In this document: one piece after another, positions 54,181 to 62,979 of the stretch
Layout: each line of letters opens with the position of its first letter
How positions within the stretch are numbered: the first letter of the stretch is position 1
From: Nocardia vulneris
Lineage (GTDB): Bacteria; Actinomycetota; Actinomycetes; Mycobacteriales; Mycobacteriaceae
Direction of reading: 5' to 3'
NCBI RefSeq assembly: GCF_001613425.1
Contig: NZ_BDCI01000042.1
Coordinates: forward strand, 124,001 to 188,000
Length of the DNA: 64,000 nt
The notes under the pieces: generated by a model
Database searches by the model: none
What the model was told of the DNA's origin: nothing
Seen by the model: the letters and a program-made list of their open reading frames with translations, nothing else
Translations under genes and position numbers: made by a program

Positions 54181-54432
54181 CTATCGGCATAACGCCGACG
54201 GTCCGGCGCGGCCGTTGTGCATATGCACGGTTCGCCGCCGACGCCGGAGCAGTTCGGCGCTGACACGCAGACGCGACAGCACGACCAGAATGAACGCCCC
54301 GCGACCGGAGCGCACACCGAGCCGCAGTCGCTCGGCACCCGCGCCGACGTCGTCGCGAGTCACCAGCGGCGGCATCGGCCTGCCGTCCACCGTCCGGACT
54401 CGCCGGGACGCGATCTCACGTGGCTGCTGCAT
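54181..54432 (-). CDS. Small basic hypothetical protein
   Basis: 83 residues, Arg-rich. GAGGAGAC stands 6 bases before ATG 54432, a strong ribosome-binding site. The sequence (TVDGRPMPPLVTRDDVGAGA, then LRLGVRSGRGAFILVVLSRL) looks protein-like but I recognise no family. It sits just downstream of the MFS gene on the same strand, and its C-terminal RRRRRTVHMHNG could bind nucleic acid. Confidence 0.4.
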   Translation of the reverse strand: MQQPREIASRRVRTVDGRPMPPLVTRDDVGAGAERLRLGVRSGRGAFILVVLSRLRVSAELLRRRRRTVHMHNGRAGPSALCR

Positions 54433-54471
54433 GGCTGTCTCCTCGAGTACGCAGTCGTAGTCGGTTCGATG

Positions 54472-55965
54472 TCAGTGCACGACAAGGGGTTCGAGGTCGG
54501 GGGCGGGCCGGGCCCGGCCCGGCAGCAGCGCCACGACGATCACGCCGCCGACCAGGAACACCGCGGCGCCGGACCAGAAGGCGGCGACATAACTGTGGAT
54601 CTGGGACTGCGCGACCGACGTCGTGCTCTGCACGGTCCGCGACAGATACCGCGCCGCCGCGGTCGCGGCGATCGAGTTCAGCAGCACGGTGCCGATCGAA
54701 CCGCCCACCTGCTGCATCGTGTTCACCATCGCCGAAGCCACACCCGAATCATCGGGAGCGACCCGCGCGGTGGCGTTCTGCATCGAGACCGCGAACACCG
54801 CGCCCATGCCGAGGCCGAGCAGCAACAAGCCGGGCAGCACGGGCACGAGGTAGGCGGTATCCAGCCCGATGCCGGTGAGCAGCACCATTCCCGCTGCAGC
54901 ACTGAGGAATCCGGTGCCGATGGTGGCCTTGACACCCAGCCGCGGCAGCAACCGGGTGGGCGTGAGCGTCGCGGCGGCCATGAGTGCGACCACCATCGGC
55001 AAGAACGCGACGCCGGTGCGCAGCGGCGAATACCCGCGCACCAACTCCAGGTAGTAGGTCAGGAACAGGAACAGCGCGAACGCTCCGACTCCGGTGAAGA
55101 ACACGGAGAGATACGCGCACGCGCGGGTGCGATCGAGCAGAATCCTAAGCGGCAGTAGCGGATTCGGCACCTTGCGCTCCACCTGGACGAACACCGCGAG
55201 CAGCACCACCGCGGCCAGCAGGAATCCGAGGGTGAGCGGATTCGACCAGCCGTCGGATTCGGCGTGCGCGAACCCGTAGACGATGCCGAACAGCGCCGCG
55301 CTCACCAGCGCGGCCCCAGGCAGGTCCAGCGCTTTCTTCTGTTGCGGCACAGTACGACCCAGCGTCAACCCGGCGCCGATCACCGCGACGGCCGCGAAGA
55401 TCAGGTTCACATAGAACACCCAGCGCCACGACGCCCATTCGGTGAGCACACCGCCGAGCAGAAGCCCGATCGCGCTCCCCGCGCCTGCCACTGCGCCGAA
55501 CACGCCGAAAGCCTTGGCTCGCTCCGCCTTATCGGTGAAGGTCGTCGTCAGCAAGGACAGCGCGGCCGGCGCGAGCAGCGCGCCGAACACGCCCTGTACC
55601 ACCCGGGCACCGACCAGCATCGCGAAATCCTGTGCGGCACCACCGAATGCGGACGCCGCGGCAAACCCCACCAGTCCGATCACGAACATGCGGCGCCGGC
55701 CGAACAGGTCACCGAATCGGCCGCCGAGCAACAGCAGGCTGCCGAAGGCGAGCGAGTAGCCGGTGACCACCCACTGCCTGCCCGCATCCGAAAAGCCCAG
55801 TTGGGCCTGCGCTTGCGGCAATGCGATGTTCGCGATGGTCGCATCGAGCACGACCATCAACTGCGCTGTCGCCAGGACCGCCAGCGCAGCCCAGCGTCTG
55901 CGAGCGCGATTCGTGGCCGGATCCGCACCGACCCGGTCCTGGATTCGATCGAGCACCGTCGCCAT
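54472..55965 (-). CDS. DHA2-family MFS drug exporter (EmrB/QacA type)
   Basis: 497 residues with about 14 transmembrane helices. Motif D1/A region VVLDATIANIALPQAQAQLG and GGRFGDLFGRRRMF (motif A), the antiporter motif C in GAVAGAGSAIGLLLGGVLTE, and a WRWVFYVNL segment are standard for proton-coupled multidrug antiporters. ATG 55965 is chosen just ahead of the N-terminal Arg-rich leader. The TetR gene 235 bases upstream reads in the same direction and probably regulates it through the TTGCCA palindrome. Substrate unknown. Confidence 0.9.
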   Translation of the reverse strand: MATVLDRIQDRVGADPATNRARRRWAALAVLATAQLMVVLDATIANIALPQAQAQLGFSDAGRQWVVTGYSLAFGSLLLLGGRFGDLFGRRRMFVIGLVGFAAASAFGGAAQDFAMLVGARVVQGVFGALLAPAALSLLTTTFTDKAERAKAFGVFGAVAGAGSAIGLLLGGVLTEWASWRWVFYVNLIFAAVAVIGAGLTLGRTVPQQKKALDLPGAALVSAALFGIVYGFAHAESDGWSNPLTLGFLLAAVVLLAVFVQVERKVPNPLLPLRILLDRTRACAYLSVFFTGVGAFALFLFLTYYLELVRGYSPLRTGVAFLPMVVALMAAATLTPTRLLPRLGVKATIGTGFLSAAAGMVLLTGIGLDTAYLVPVLPGLLLLGLGMGAVFAVSMQNATARVAPDDSGVASAMVNTMQQVGGSIGTVLLNSIAATAAARYLSRTVQSTTSVAQSQIHSYVAAFWSGAAVFLVGGVIVVALLPGRARPAPDLEPLVVH

Positions 55966-56090
55966 GGCACACCTCGTCACATCGGTAACGCTTCGACTAT
56001 TGGCCGGACCGGCTCGACGGCCGATCGGAGAAGAGCTGGACGTGGCTCGCCGACTGTGTGCGGTCACGTATCCCGATCGCGGTATTCCAA

Positions 56091-56124
56091 TTGCCAGAGT
56101 AGGCATATTTGCCAAATCTGGCAA
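56091..56124. promoter_or_regulatory. Candidate operator upstream of the MFS gene
   Basis: TTGCCA-AATC-TGGCAA at 56109-56124 is a perfect 6-bp-arm inverted repeat, and another TTGCCA half-site lies at 56091. The local AT-rich context between TetR and exporter genes suits an operator. Confidence 0.65.
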
Positions 56125-56200
56125 GATTTCCATATGTGGCACTGATCTCAGCGCCTTTTGGGCGCGCAGTCACCCTGAACCCGCCTCGTTCAATGGCCGC

Positions 56201-56800
56201 CTAGCGCGCCGGAATGCCCGACCGCAGGCCGTCGAGAGCCTCGAGGACCAGCTCGACCGGGCCCGAACCACCCGGGTCGCGCTGCTGCCACACCCGATGT
56301 CCGGTTTTCAACGCCGCCTGCGCGGCAGCTGCCAGCAGGTTCGGGTAGAGGTCACGCCGGGCATCGGTTCCGGTGCGCGCCGCGATCGCCTCGGCCATCA
56401 TCTGTTCGATCTGCATGTCCCAGCTGACGAAGTGCGGCAGCAGCGACGGGTCCGACGCCATGAGATCGATGGCCGCGGCCGCCCGCCGGGTCGCCTCGAC
56501 CTCGTCCATCGAGGCCACGATCGCGTTGCGGAGGGCATCCCAGATCGGCTCGTCGGCGGGCCGTGCACGCAGCAACGCGATGAGCCCGCCCGTGCGCTGC
56601 CGGACCGAATGGACGACCGCCTCTTCCTTGCTGGAGAAGTAATTACGAAAGGTCCGCGGTGAGACGCCGGCCGCCTCGGCGATCGCGTCCGTGGTCACCG
56701 CGCCGGGTCCCAGCTCGACCACCAACCGCGCCGCGGCCTCGGCGAGAGCCGTACGCGTCGCTTCCTTCTTGCGTTCCCGCAAGCCCGGCCGTGTCGCCAT
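56201..56800 (-). CDS. TetR-family regulator (MFS-adjacent)
   Basis: 199 residues. DNA-binding domain LRERKKEATRTALAEAAARL, then AIAEAAGVSPRTFRNYFSSKEEAVV. The C-terminal domain is of the MftR-like actinobacterial type. It precedes the exporter on the same strand, with a palindromic site in between, consistent with exporter control and possible autoregulation. Starts 36 bases below the stop of the next TetR gene. Confidence 0.88.
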   Translation of the reverse strand: MATRPGLRERKKEATRTALAEAAARLVVELGPGAVTTDAIAEAAGVSPRTFRNYFSSKEEAVVHSVRQRTGGLIALLRARPADEPIWDALRNAIVASMDEVEATRRAAAAIDLMASDPSLLPHFVSWDMQIEQMMAEAIAARTGTDARRDLYPNLLAAAAQAALKTGHRVWQQRDPGGSGPVELVLEALDGLRSGIPAR

Positions 56801-56836
56801 CCGGCCAGTTTGCCACGCCGCACGGCACGGAACGGC

Positions 56837-57484
56837 TCACCCGGCGTGTTGGGTCGCCAGACTGGCGGCGTAGGCGAGGACCATGTCCTGGACGACCCCG
56901 AGCACGGCCGCGTCCAGGCCGGGCGGCGAGAAGACGGGGCGGATGACCGCCTGGCCCGAGAAGGTGTGCAGCATCGCGAAGAACAGCGGCTCGCGCAATG
57001 CCGCGGGAAAGCGCCGTAGTGCGCCGGATTGTTCTGCGGCGGCGAAGATCTGGGCGTAGAAGTCCGCGAGGGCAGGCGCGATCCGGGCGTGCAGTTCCGG
57101 ATCGGAGCGCGCGGCGACGATCACCTCGCGCAGCGCGTGCGTGAGATTCGAGGATTGGGCCTGCTGGAGATAACGCAGGGCCACGCCGAGCGCTTCGTCG
57201 TCGTCCTCGACACCGGCGAGCAGGGTCTGGAACGTGGCGAGCTGGCGGCCGACGATCTCGCGCGCGGCCGCGACGATCAGGTCGAAGCGCCCGTCGAACT
57301 GCCGGAACATCGCGCCGACCGACATGCCCGCGGCCTTGCACACGTCCTGCACCTTGGTGCGGTGATAGCCGAATTCTGCGAGCGACTCGATCGTGGCGTC
57401 GATCAGTTTCGCCACGGTCGCCGCGCGCCGCTCCTCCTGGGTCCGCCGCTGCGGCTTGGTCGAATTCGCTGCCACGTCATCCAT
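56837..57484 (-). CDS. TetR-family regulator (lipase-divergent)
   Basis: 215 residues from ATG 57484. TetR DNA-binding domain LIDATIESLAEFGYHRTKVQ and recognition helix SVGAMFRQFDGRFDLIVAAA, with a C-terminal domain ending in ASLATQHAG. The upstream extension (to 57559) lacks conserved residues. It is divergent from a secreted LIP lipase with about 160 bases between starts, so control of that lipase is the simplest inference. Confidence 0.87.
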   Translation of the reverse strand: MDDVAANSTKPQRRTQEERRAATVAKLIDATIESLAEFGYHRTKVQDVCKAAGMSVGAMFRQFDGRFDLIVAAAREIVGRQLATFQTLLAGVEDDDEALGVALRYLQQAQSSNLTHALREVIVAARSDPELHARIAPALADFYAQIFAAAEQSGALRRFPAALREPLFFAMLHTFSGQAVIRPVFSPPGLDAAVLGVVQDMVLAYAASLATQHAG

Positions 57485-57646
57485 CCTGCCGCTTCGCGGC
57501 GGCGTCGGCACGAAGGGCGCGCGCCCACCCGCCGCCGTTGACATTGTGACCCCAGTCACCGTAACTTTAGGAAATTAATATTCTCTTTCTGTGGGGGCTG
57601 GGTGACGACGGCCCGGCAGGAGCTCGTTACGCGGAAGGACCCTGCT

Positions 57647-59113
57647 GTGCGCACCAGCATCTCGAACGCGACCCCTCCGGTCGCCGCCAAACAGTCCCCA
57701 CCGCGATCTCGCGGTGCCGTGTTCGGCGTGCTCGTCGCGTTGATCTTCGGCTTGCTGACCTGCCCCGGAGTATCGGCACCGGCCGCCAGCGCGGGCCCGC
57801 CGCTGCCCGAGAACGATCCGTTCTACGCCGCACCGCCCGGTTTCGAACAGACCGAGCCGGGCACGATCCTGCGGTCACGTCCGGTGACCGTCGCCGCGCT
57901 CAACCTGTTCCCCGTCCGGATTCAGGCGTGGCAATTGCTCTATCGCACAACGGACTTCAATGATCAGCCGTATACGTCGGTGACCACGGTGATGGTCCCG
58001 GAGGGTCCGGCGAAGCCGCGACCACTGCTGTCGTACCAGACCGCGGTGGACGCGATCGCGGGCATGTGCAGTGCCTCGTATTCGTTGCAACAGGGCTCGC
58101 CGATCGATTTCGGCAATCCCGCGGGCCCGCTCACCGCAGGAGCCGGCGCTGCCGAAATCCTGTTGGCCGCCAGCGGTCTCGCCCGCGGCTGGGCGGTGTC
58201 GATCCCAGATCAGGGCGGCACCCAGCATCGCTTCGCCACTCCCCGCGAGCCGGGTTACGTTGTGCTCGACGGCATTCGGGCCGCCGAACAGTTCGACCCG
58301 TTGGGTCTGGACGGGACCCGCACCCCCGTGACACTGTGGGGCTATTCCGGCGGGGGCATCGCCACCGCCTGGACCGCGGAGATGCAGCCCGAGTACGCAC
58401 CGGAATTGAACATCGCCGGGGCCGCCGTCGGCGCACCGGTCGCCGACCTGTTCGGCGGACTGAAGGCCGTGAACGGCGGACTGCTCGGTGGGCTCATCCC
58501 GATCGCAGTGGCGGCGATCGCCAAGGACTCCCCCGAGTTCGCCGCCGCCATCGACCGGTACATGTCCCCCGAAGGGCAGGCGCTCGTCGCCGATGTGCCC
58601 GGCCGCTGCACCTCGCAGACCGCGCTCAACACCACACTGCACGAGCTGCTTCGGCACTTCGCACTGCCGGATGTCACCCGGTACCTGAGCGTGAGCCTCG
58701 ACGAACTGCTTCAGGACCCGGTCATCCGCACCGCCATCGAGGAACGCACCCTGGGCCGCCGGGCCCCGAGCGCGCCCGTCTACCTCTACAACAGCGTCAA
58801 CGACGAGGTGAGTACCGCCGCCGGGGCCGACGGACTCGCCGAGTCCTACTGCGCCGCGGGCACTTCGGTCACCTACCGGCGTGATCAGTTCCCACCGGTG
58901 GTGAGCCCGCATGTCAACTTCGCGATGCTGGGTGCGCCCGATGCGTTCAACTGGCTCGTCCGCCGCGCCGAAGGGCAGCCCGCCCAACCCGGTTGCGATA
59001 TCCGGACCGTGCCGTCGACCCTGCTCGACCCGGCCGCGATCGGCACCCTGGGCGGCAGCGTCGGCGCCGCCCTGTCCGCGATGCTCGGCCTACCGCTCGG
59101 CGCGGGCAGGTAA
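57647..59113 (+). CDS. Secreted LIP-family lipase/esterase (second paralogue)
   Basis: 488 residues. Signal region AVFGVLVALIFGLLTCPGVS with cleavage after ASA. LIP-family hydrolase: GYSGGGIATAW carries the nucleophile (about residue 232), and NDEVSTAAGAD and HVNFAMLGAP near the C-terminus carry the expected Asp and His. GTG 57647 is preferred because GGAAGGAC stands 7 bases upstream; GTG 57602 lacks such a site. Divergent TetR gene is its probable regulator; paralogous to the lipase at 52.8 kb. Confidence 0.9.
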   Translation: MRTSISNATPPVAAKQSPPRSRGAVFGVLVALIFGLLTCPGVSAPAASAGPPLPENDPFYAAPPGFEQTEPGTILRSRPVTVAALNLFPVRIQAWQLLYRTTDFNDQPYTSVTTVMVPEGPAKPRPLLSYQTAVDAIAGMCSASYSLQQGSPIDFGNPAGPLTAGAGAAEILLAASGLARGWAVSIPDQGGTQHRFATPREPGYVVLDGIRAAEQFDPLGLDGTRTPVTLWGYSGGGIATAWTAEMQPEYAPELNIAGAAVGAPVADLFGGLKAVNGGLLGGLIPIAVAAIAKDSPEFAAAIDRYMSPEGQALVADVPGRCTSQTALNTTLHELLRHFALPDVTRYLSVSLDELLQDPVIRTAIEERTLGRRAPSAPVYLYNSVNDEVSTAAGADGLAESYCAAGTSVTYRRDQFPPVVSPHVNFAMLGAPDAFNWLVRRAEGQPAQPGCDIRTVPSTLLDPAAIGTLGGSVGAALSAMLGLPLGAGR

Positions 59114-59120
59114 CCGAGAG

Positions 59121-60086
59121 TCAGCAGCGCGCTCGTTCACGGGCGAGCGAACGATCGCGCTGCTCCTCGAACCTGGGGATCTTCACCTGCTCCAGGTCAT
59201 CGAGGTAGGCCCCGAGGCGATCCCGGATCTCGTCACCGCGCGCGGTGAAATCGGTGCGGCCGAAGATGTTCCACTGCCGCAGCACCGGGGACAGCACCTC
59301 CTCGAAATGTTGCCGCAGATCGTAGACGCCGTGCTTGGCCATCAGCACACCGTTGCGCCGGAAGTTCGGCATGCCGGCGCCCGGCATCTGAAAGTTCCGC
59401 ACGATCGCATCGATGGCTTCGATCGCCTGATCCGGAATGAGATCGAGCGCGTTGCCGCAGATCGTCCGATAGAAGATCATGTGCAGGTTCTCGTCGGCGG
59501 CGATGCGCTGCAACATCTTGTCCGCGATCGGATCGCCGCACACCCGGCTGGTGTTGCGGTGTGTCACCCGGGTGGCCAGTTCCTGAAAACTCACATACGC
59601 GACCGAATGCAGAAAGCCCGCACCGCTTTCCACATCGGCGGCGGTGGCGCCGGACGCGAAACCGTTGGTCATGTGGATCATTCGGGCATGTTCCAGCGCG
59701 ACCGGATCCACGCCGCGAGTCACCACGAGGTAGTCGCGAATGACGGTGCTGTGGCGCATCTCCTCCGCGGTCCAGCGGCCGACCCAGGTGCCCCACGCGC
59801 CGTCGCGGGAGAAGTTCTCGGCGATCTCGCGGTGGTAGGAGGGCAGGTTGTCCTCGGTGAGCAGGTTGGTGATCATCGCCGCCTTGGCGACCTCGCTGAG
59901 CTTCGATTGTTCGGCGTGCCAATCGGTTCCGCCCAGCATGGCGAAATTGCGGCCCTCGTCCCAGGGTATGTAGTCGTGCGGGTGCCAGTCCTTGGTCATC
60001 GAAAGATGCCGGTGCACACAGTCTTCGGCGATCGGTTCGAGCTCGGTCAGAATCTCGCGTTGGGTCAGCTCACGCGGCACGCTCAA
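59121..60086 (-). CDS. Acyl-ACP desaturase (DesA-type, ferritin-like di-iron)
   Basis: 321 residues, soluble stearoyl-ACP desaturase family. The di-iron ligands appear as TAEEMRH (Glu-Glu-x-x-His, about 107-112) and ADENLH (about 196-201), with an additional Glu in LLTEDNLP. It inserts a cis double bond into ACP- or CoA-bound fatty acids; mycobacterial DesA proteins act on mycolic acid or oleate synthesis. The start is TTG 60086 or GTG 60080, both preceded by AAAGG. It follows the hibernation-factor gene by only 3 bases on the same strand, so the two are cotranscribed. Confidence 0.92.
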   Translation of the reverse strand: MSVPRELTQREILTELEPIAEDCVHRHLSMTKDWHPHDYIPWDEGRNFAMLGGTDWHAEQSKLSEVAKAAMITNLLTEDNLPSYHREIAENFSRDGAWGTWVGRWTAEEMRHSTVIRDYLVVTRGVDPVALEHARMIHMTNGFASGATAADVESGAGFLHSVAYVSFQELATRVTHRNTSRVCGDPIADKMLQRIAADENLHMIFYRTICGNALDLIPDQAIEAIDAIVRNFQMPGAGMPNFRRNGVLMAKHGVYDLRQHFEEVLSPVLRQWNIFGRTDFTARGDEIRDRLGAYLDDLEQVKIPRFEEQRDRSLARERARC

Positions 60087-60089
60087 TGC

Positions 60090-60854
60090 CTACCTTTCGA
60101 TTTCGGATGATGTGACCGAGGTGAGGTCGCCGTCGTAGCGGCGATAGAGCAGCCGTCCTCGGCCACTGACTGGATCGGTGCTGAACACGAACGGCAAGCC
60201 GTAGCGGCACAACCGCTCCGCCGCCTCGTGCTCGCTGAGATGCAGTGTCGGATAGGGATTCACGGTGAGCGTGGACGGTGCCGCACCGGCCGGCAGGCCG
60301 AGCCGATGCTGCCTGGCCAGCCGCACGCCGCGCGGTCCGGCGCGGTACACCACCGCATCCATCCCGGTCTCCGCGTCGACGAACAGGTGGGCGTCGTAGT
60401 CCATGGTGGCGAGCACCGTGGTGGCCTCGGTCACCGTCGCGCGCCACAGCGCACAGCGTTTGCGGCGGACCACCGGCGCGAGCGCGGTGCCGCGCGCCAG
60501 CAGCGGTCGCCGCGGATCGGGCCAGCGCGGGCGGAGCGCGCCCGCGCGCACCCCGTCGAGTATCCGATCCAGCCGTTCGGCCGCGAACATCGCCGCGAAA
60601 CCACCGGGGCCGATCGCCTGCGCACGCACCGGCAGCTCCCCGACATCGAGGTTGACCTGGATCACCAACGGGCCGTCCGGATTCGGAGCCGCGCCGATCC
60701 GGACCCGCGCGACGTCCTCGACCCGGTGCCGGCGCAGTACCCAGCCGATCGTCCGCCGCGCCTGCGCGAGCTGCCGCTCGGTCACCGCGCCGCAGGTCGT
60801 CACCAGCAGCGGCGTCGTGCCAGGTCCCGCGTACCCGAGCTCGGAAACTGTCAT
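60090..60854 (-). CDS. Ribosome hibernation factor-like protein with two S30AE C-terminal domains (DATIN/Rv0079-like)
   Basis: 254 residues. The N-terminal about 95 residues resemble the S30EA/HPF domain. They are followed by two copies of the S30AE C-terminal dimerisation domain: VVRRKRCALWRATVTEA... to MDAVVYRAGPRGVRL (about 128-180), and TLHLSEHEAAERLCRYGLPF... to GRLLYRRYDGDLTSV (about 197-250). Known proteins of this layout include mycobacterial dormancy-associated translation inhibitor and long HPF. They silence ribosomes in stasis or hypoxia. ATG 60854; cotranscribed with the desaturase, which needs O2, an intriguing pairing. Confidence 0.85.
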   Translation of the reverse strand: MTVSELGYAGPGTTPLLVTTCGAVTERQLAQARRTIGWVLRRHRVEDVARVRIGAAPNPDGPLVIQVNLDVGELPVRAQAIGPGGFAAMFAAERLDRILDGVRAGALRPRWPDPRRPLLARGTALAPVVRRKRCALWRATVTEATTVLATMDYDAHLFVDAETGMDAVVYRAGPRGVRLARQHRLGLPAGAAPSTLTVNPYPTLHLSEHEAAERLCRYGLPFVFSTDPVSGRGRLLYRRYDGDLTSVTSSEIER

Positions 60855-61100
60855 GACGTGGCCCCGCTTCCCTCTTGTCCGGCACTCTCAGCCGCCCCAT
60901 GCCACCACCGCGGCCCCACCTCCGGACAGAGCCCAAAGTCACGGCCCCCGAGGACCGACGACCCGAACAAGACCCTCCCGAGACCGCGGGAGAGTGCGTC
61001 GCGGGGCCGGGGTTCGGTGGACGGACCGATTGCTGTACAGCCACGTTCGCCCGCCACCACGATGTGATCCGACACTGCGCGGGCGAAAGTGGGGACAGCG
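60855..61100. other. Divergent promoter region between the hibernation factor and the right-end genes
   Basis: 246 bases separating divergent starts. No palindrome strong enough to name was seen. Any dormancy-regulator (DosR) box for the hibernation factor would have to lie here. Confidence 0.5.
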
Positions 61101-62924
61101 ATGGCGGATTTCACCATTACCGTCGATTGGGGTGCGCGCAGTGAGCAGGTACGCAGGCAGCATTCGGATTTGCGCGCACAGCGGAGTTTCCTGCTCGCCG
61201 AGGCGCCATTGCCCGTCGCGGTGGGTGTCGTCGAGGCCGCCCAAGCCGCGCAATGGGATACGGCCACGCTTACTCCGCTGCCGGTGACTTCGGTAACGGG
61301 AGCCTCGAAAGCCACCGTGACGATTCCCGGTACCGCCAAGCAGATTCGTCTCGATTTCGAATTGCGGGTAACGATCGGCGGTACGACTTCGACCTGTTTG
61401 GCTTTTCGTCAACTGTTCACCGTCGCGACCAGTGGAGCGCTCGCACCACACCAATACTCTTTCGCGCAGATCGAAGTGCATCCGAGTTCCGGCGGATTCC
61501 CGCACACACCGACCGTGGTGCCGACGGTCCGACGGTCGTTTCTCGGGGCAAGTCCCCTGGTGACGGTGGCCCCGGGAATGGTGACGATCAATTGCGAATT
61601 CCTCGATGTCACCGAGCTGTGGTGGGCGACGTGGGCGGACAAGGATGTCTTCGGGTGGTACCTGAATCCGGCGTTCGGTGGGCGTCCCGGACGACTGCGG
61701 GTATTGGCGTGGACGAGCGGCACGGCACCGATGCTGTGGTTCGTCTCGGTCTCCGACAAGGCCGCCGACGGCAACGCGCCCGGCACAATTGGTACGAAAC
61801 CGGCGGACAAACCCGCTCGGCCTGGTGCCGATATCGTTTTCTTCCGAGCGCCCGCCGGATTCAATTCGTTCTTCTACACCGCGGACAAGAGCGGATTCCT
61901 GAACCCGAAACACGGGGACCCGAACCAGAACCGTGGCGGGTCGACGATGTTCCACCTCGCGCGCTGGCTGTTGACGCCGCAACCACCGGCGGTGGTCGCC
62001 GCCGAAATGGCCCGCTCGAAGATTGGCGGGCGTCCGATATGGCCGGAATTGGCAGGTATGCGCTTCCTGCCACGCGCGACCACCCCGAAGATCGATCCGG
62101 CCGACCCGATGGACTTGATGACGCCGGAGATCCGGTGGGCTTTCCGGCCGGTCGGTGTGGAGTCAGCACTGCAGCACGCACCGGCGGAAGACATCGCGGT
62201 ACTGCCGTTGTCGTTCGACGGATTCGGCGGCTTCCCGCAGGGTGGGTACTCGGCATTACAGAAGCGCGACACGCTCGATCCGATCCTGCGCAGCATCTGG
62301 CACCTGCTGTGGATGCGCGGCGCCGTGCACACGAAAGACACGGCGACCCCGGCACGCAACCGGCAGACCTGGCTACTGGCCAACAGCGGCGCGAACATCC
62401 CGATGGCCGGATGCCTGCGCGCGAACGCCGCGACGATCGACCGGGTGATCAGTTGCGATGCCACGCCGCCGGACGGCCCCAAGGGAAACCTTGTGCCGCA
62501 TGTCATCCCGGCACTCAAAGCCGCGAACGAGCTGCGCGGGAAGCAGTCGAAGCCGTTCAAGGTCTTCATGCTCACCACCCCGAACATGTGGGCGAACAAG
62601 GCTGCATACCTGCATCGGAAGAGCCAGATCGACGCCACCGGCGCCGATGTCGGCTACCTGCCCGGTGACGCCGAATGGGACGACTACTGGACCTATCCAC
62701 CGACCGCGGCCGGCAATCCGTTGCTGTTCGATCTGCTGTCGAGCTGGCATGGCAAGGGTCTGGAAAAGAGCAAACGGTTCGGCACGGTGGCCGGGGGGCG
62801 CCAATTCCTGTTCTGGCACGAATGGTCCGTCGACGGCGGGCATTTGGAGATCGTGACCAACCCGGCGCCCGCACCGCCGACACCGCGGGTGCGCAGTTGG
62901 CTGGAGGACATTCTCGGCACGTGA
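61101..62924 (+). CDS. Large hypothetical protein with a beta-rich N-terminus and hydrolase-like C-terminal half
   Basis: 607 residues; I do not recognise the family. The first about 320 residues are beta-rich with evenly spaced Thr/Val strands (FTITVDWGARS at the start), lack a signal peptide and have no transmembrane helix. The second half contains WLLANSGANIPMAGCL then VISCDAT, and a late SVDGGHLEIV, an order that could match the nucleophile, Asp and His of an alpha/beta hydrolase, though the elbow NSGAN is atypical. ATG 61101 chosen over GTG 61089. The next gene starts 55 bases downstream and likely forms an operon. Confidence 0.75.
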   Translation: MADFTITVDWGARSEQVRRQHSDLRAQRSFLLAEAPLPVAVGVVEAAQAAQWDTATLTPLPVTSVTGASKATVTIPGTAKQIRLDFELRVTIGGTTSTCLAFRQLFTVATSGALAPHQYSFAQIEVHPSSGGFPHTPTVVPTVRRSFLGASPLVTVAPGMVTINCEFLDVTELWWATWADKDVFGWYLNPAFGGRPGRLRVLAWTSGTAPMLWFVSVSDKAADGNAPGTIGTKPADKPARPGADIVFFRAPAGFNSFFYTADKSGFLNPKHGDPNQNRGGSTMFHLARWLLTPQPPAVVAAEMARSKIGGRPIWPELAGMRFLPRATTPKIDPADPMDLMTPEIRWAFRPVGVESALQHAPAEDIAVLPLSFDGFGGFPQGGYSALQKRDTLDPILRSIWHLLWMRGAVHTKDTATPARNRQTWLLANSGANIPMAGCLRANAATIDRVISCDATPPDGPKGNLVPHVIPALKAANELRGKQSKPFKVFMLTTPNMWANKAAYLHRKSQIDATGADVGYLPGDAEWDDYWTYPPTAAGNPLLFDLLSSWHGKGLEKSKRFGTVAGGRQFLFWHEWSVDGGHLEIVTNPAPAPPTPRVRSWLEDILGT

Positions 62925-62979
62925 CCGAGCCGGCGGTGCAACACCTCATGACACACAGATATCAACTCGGGAGGGTCCC

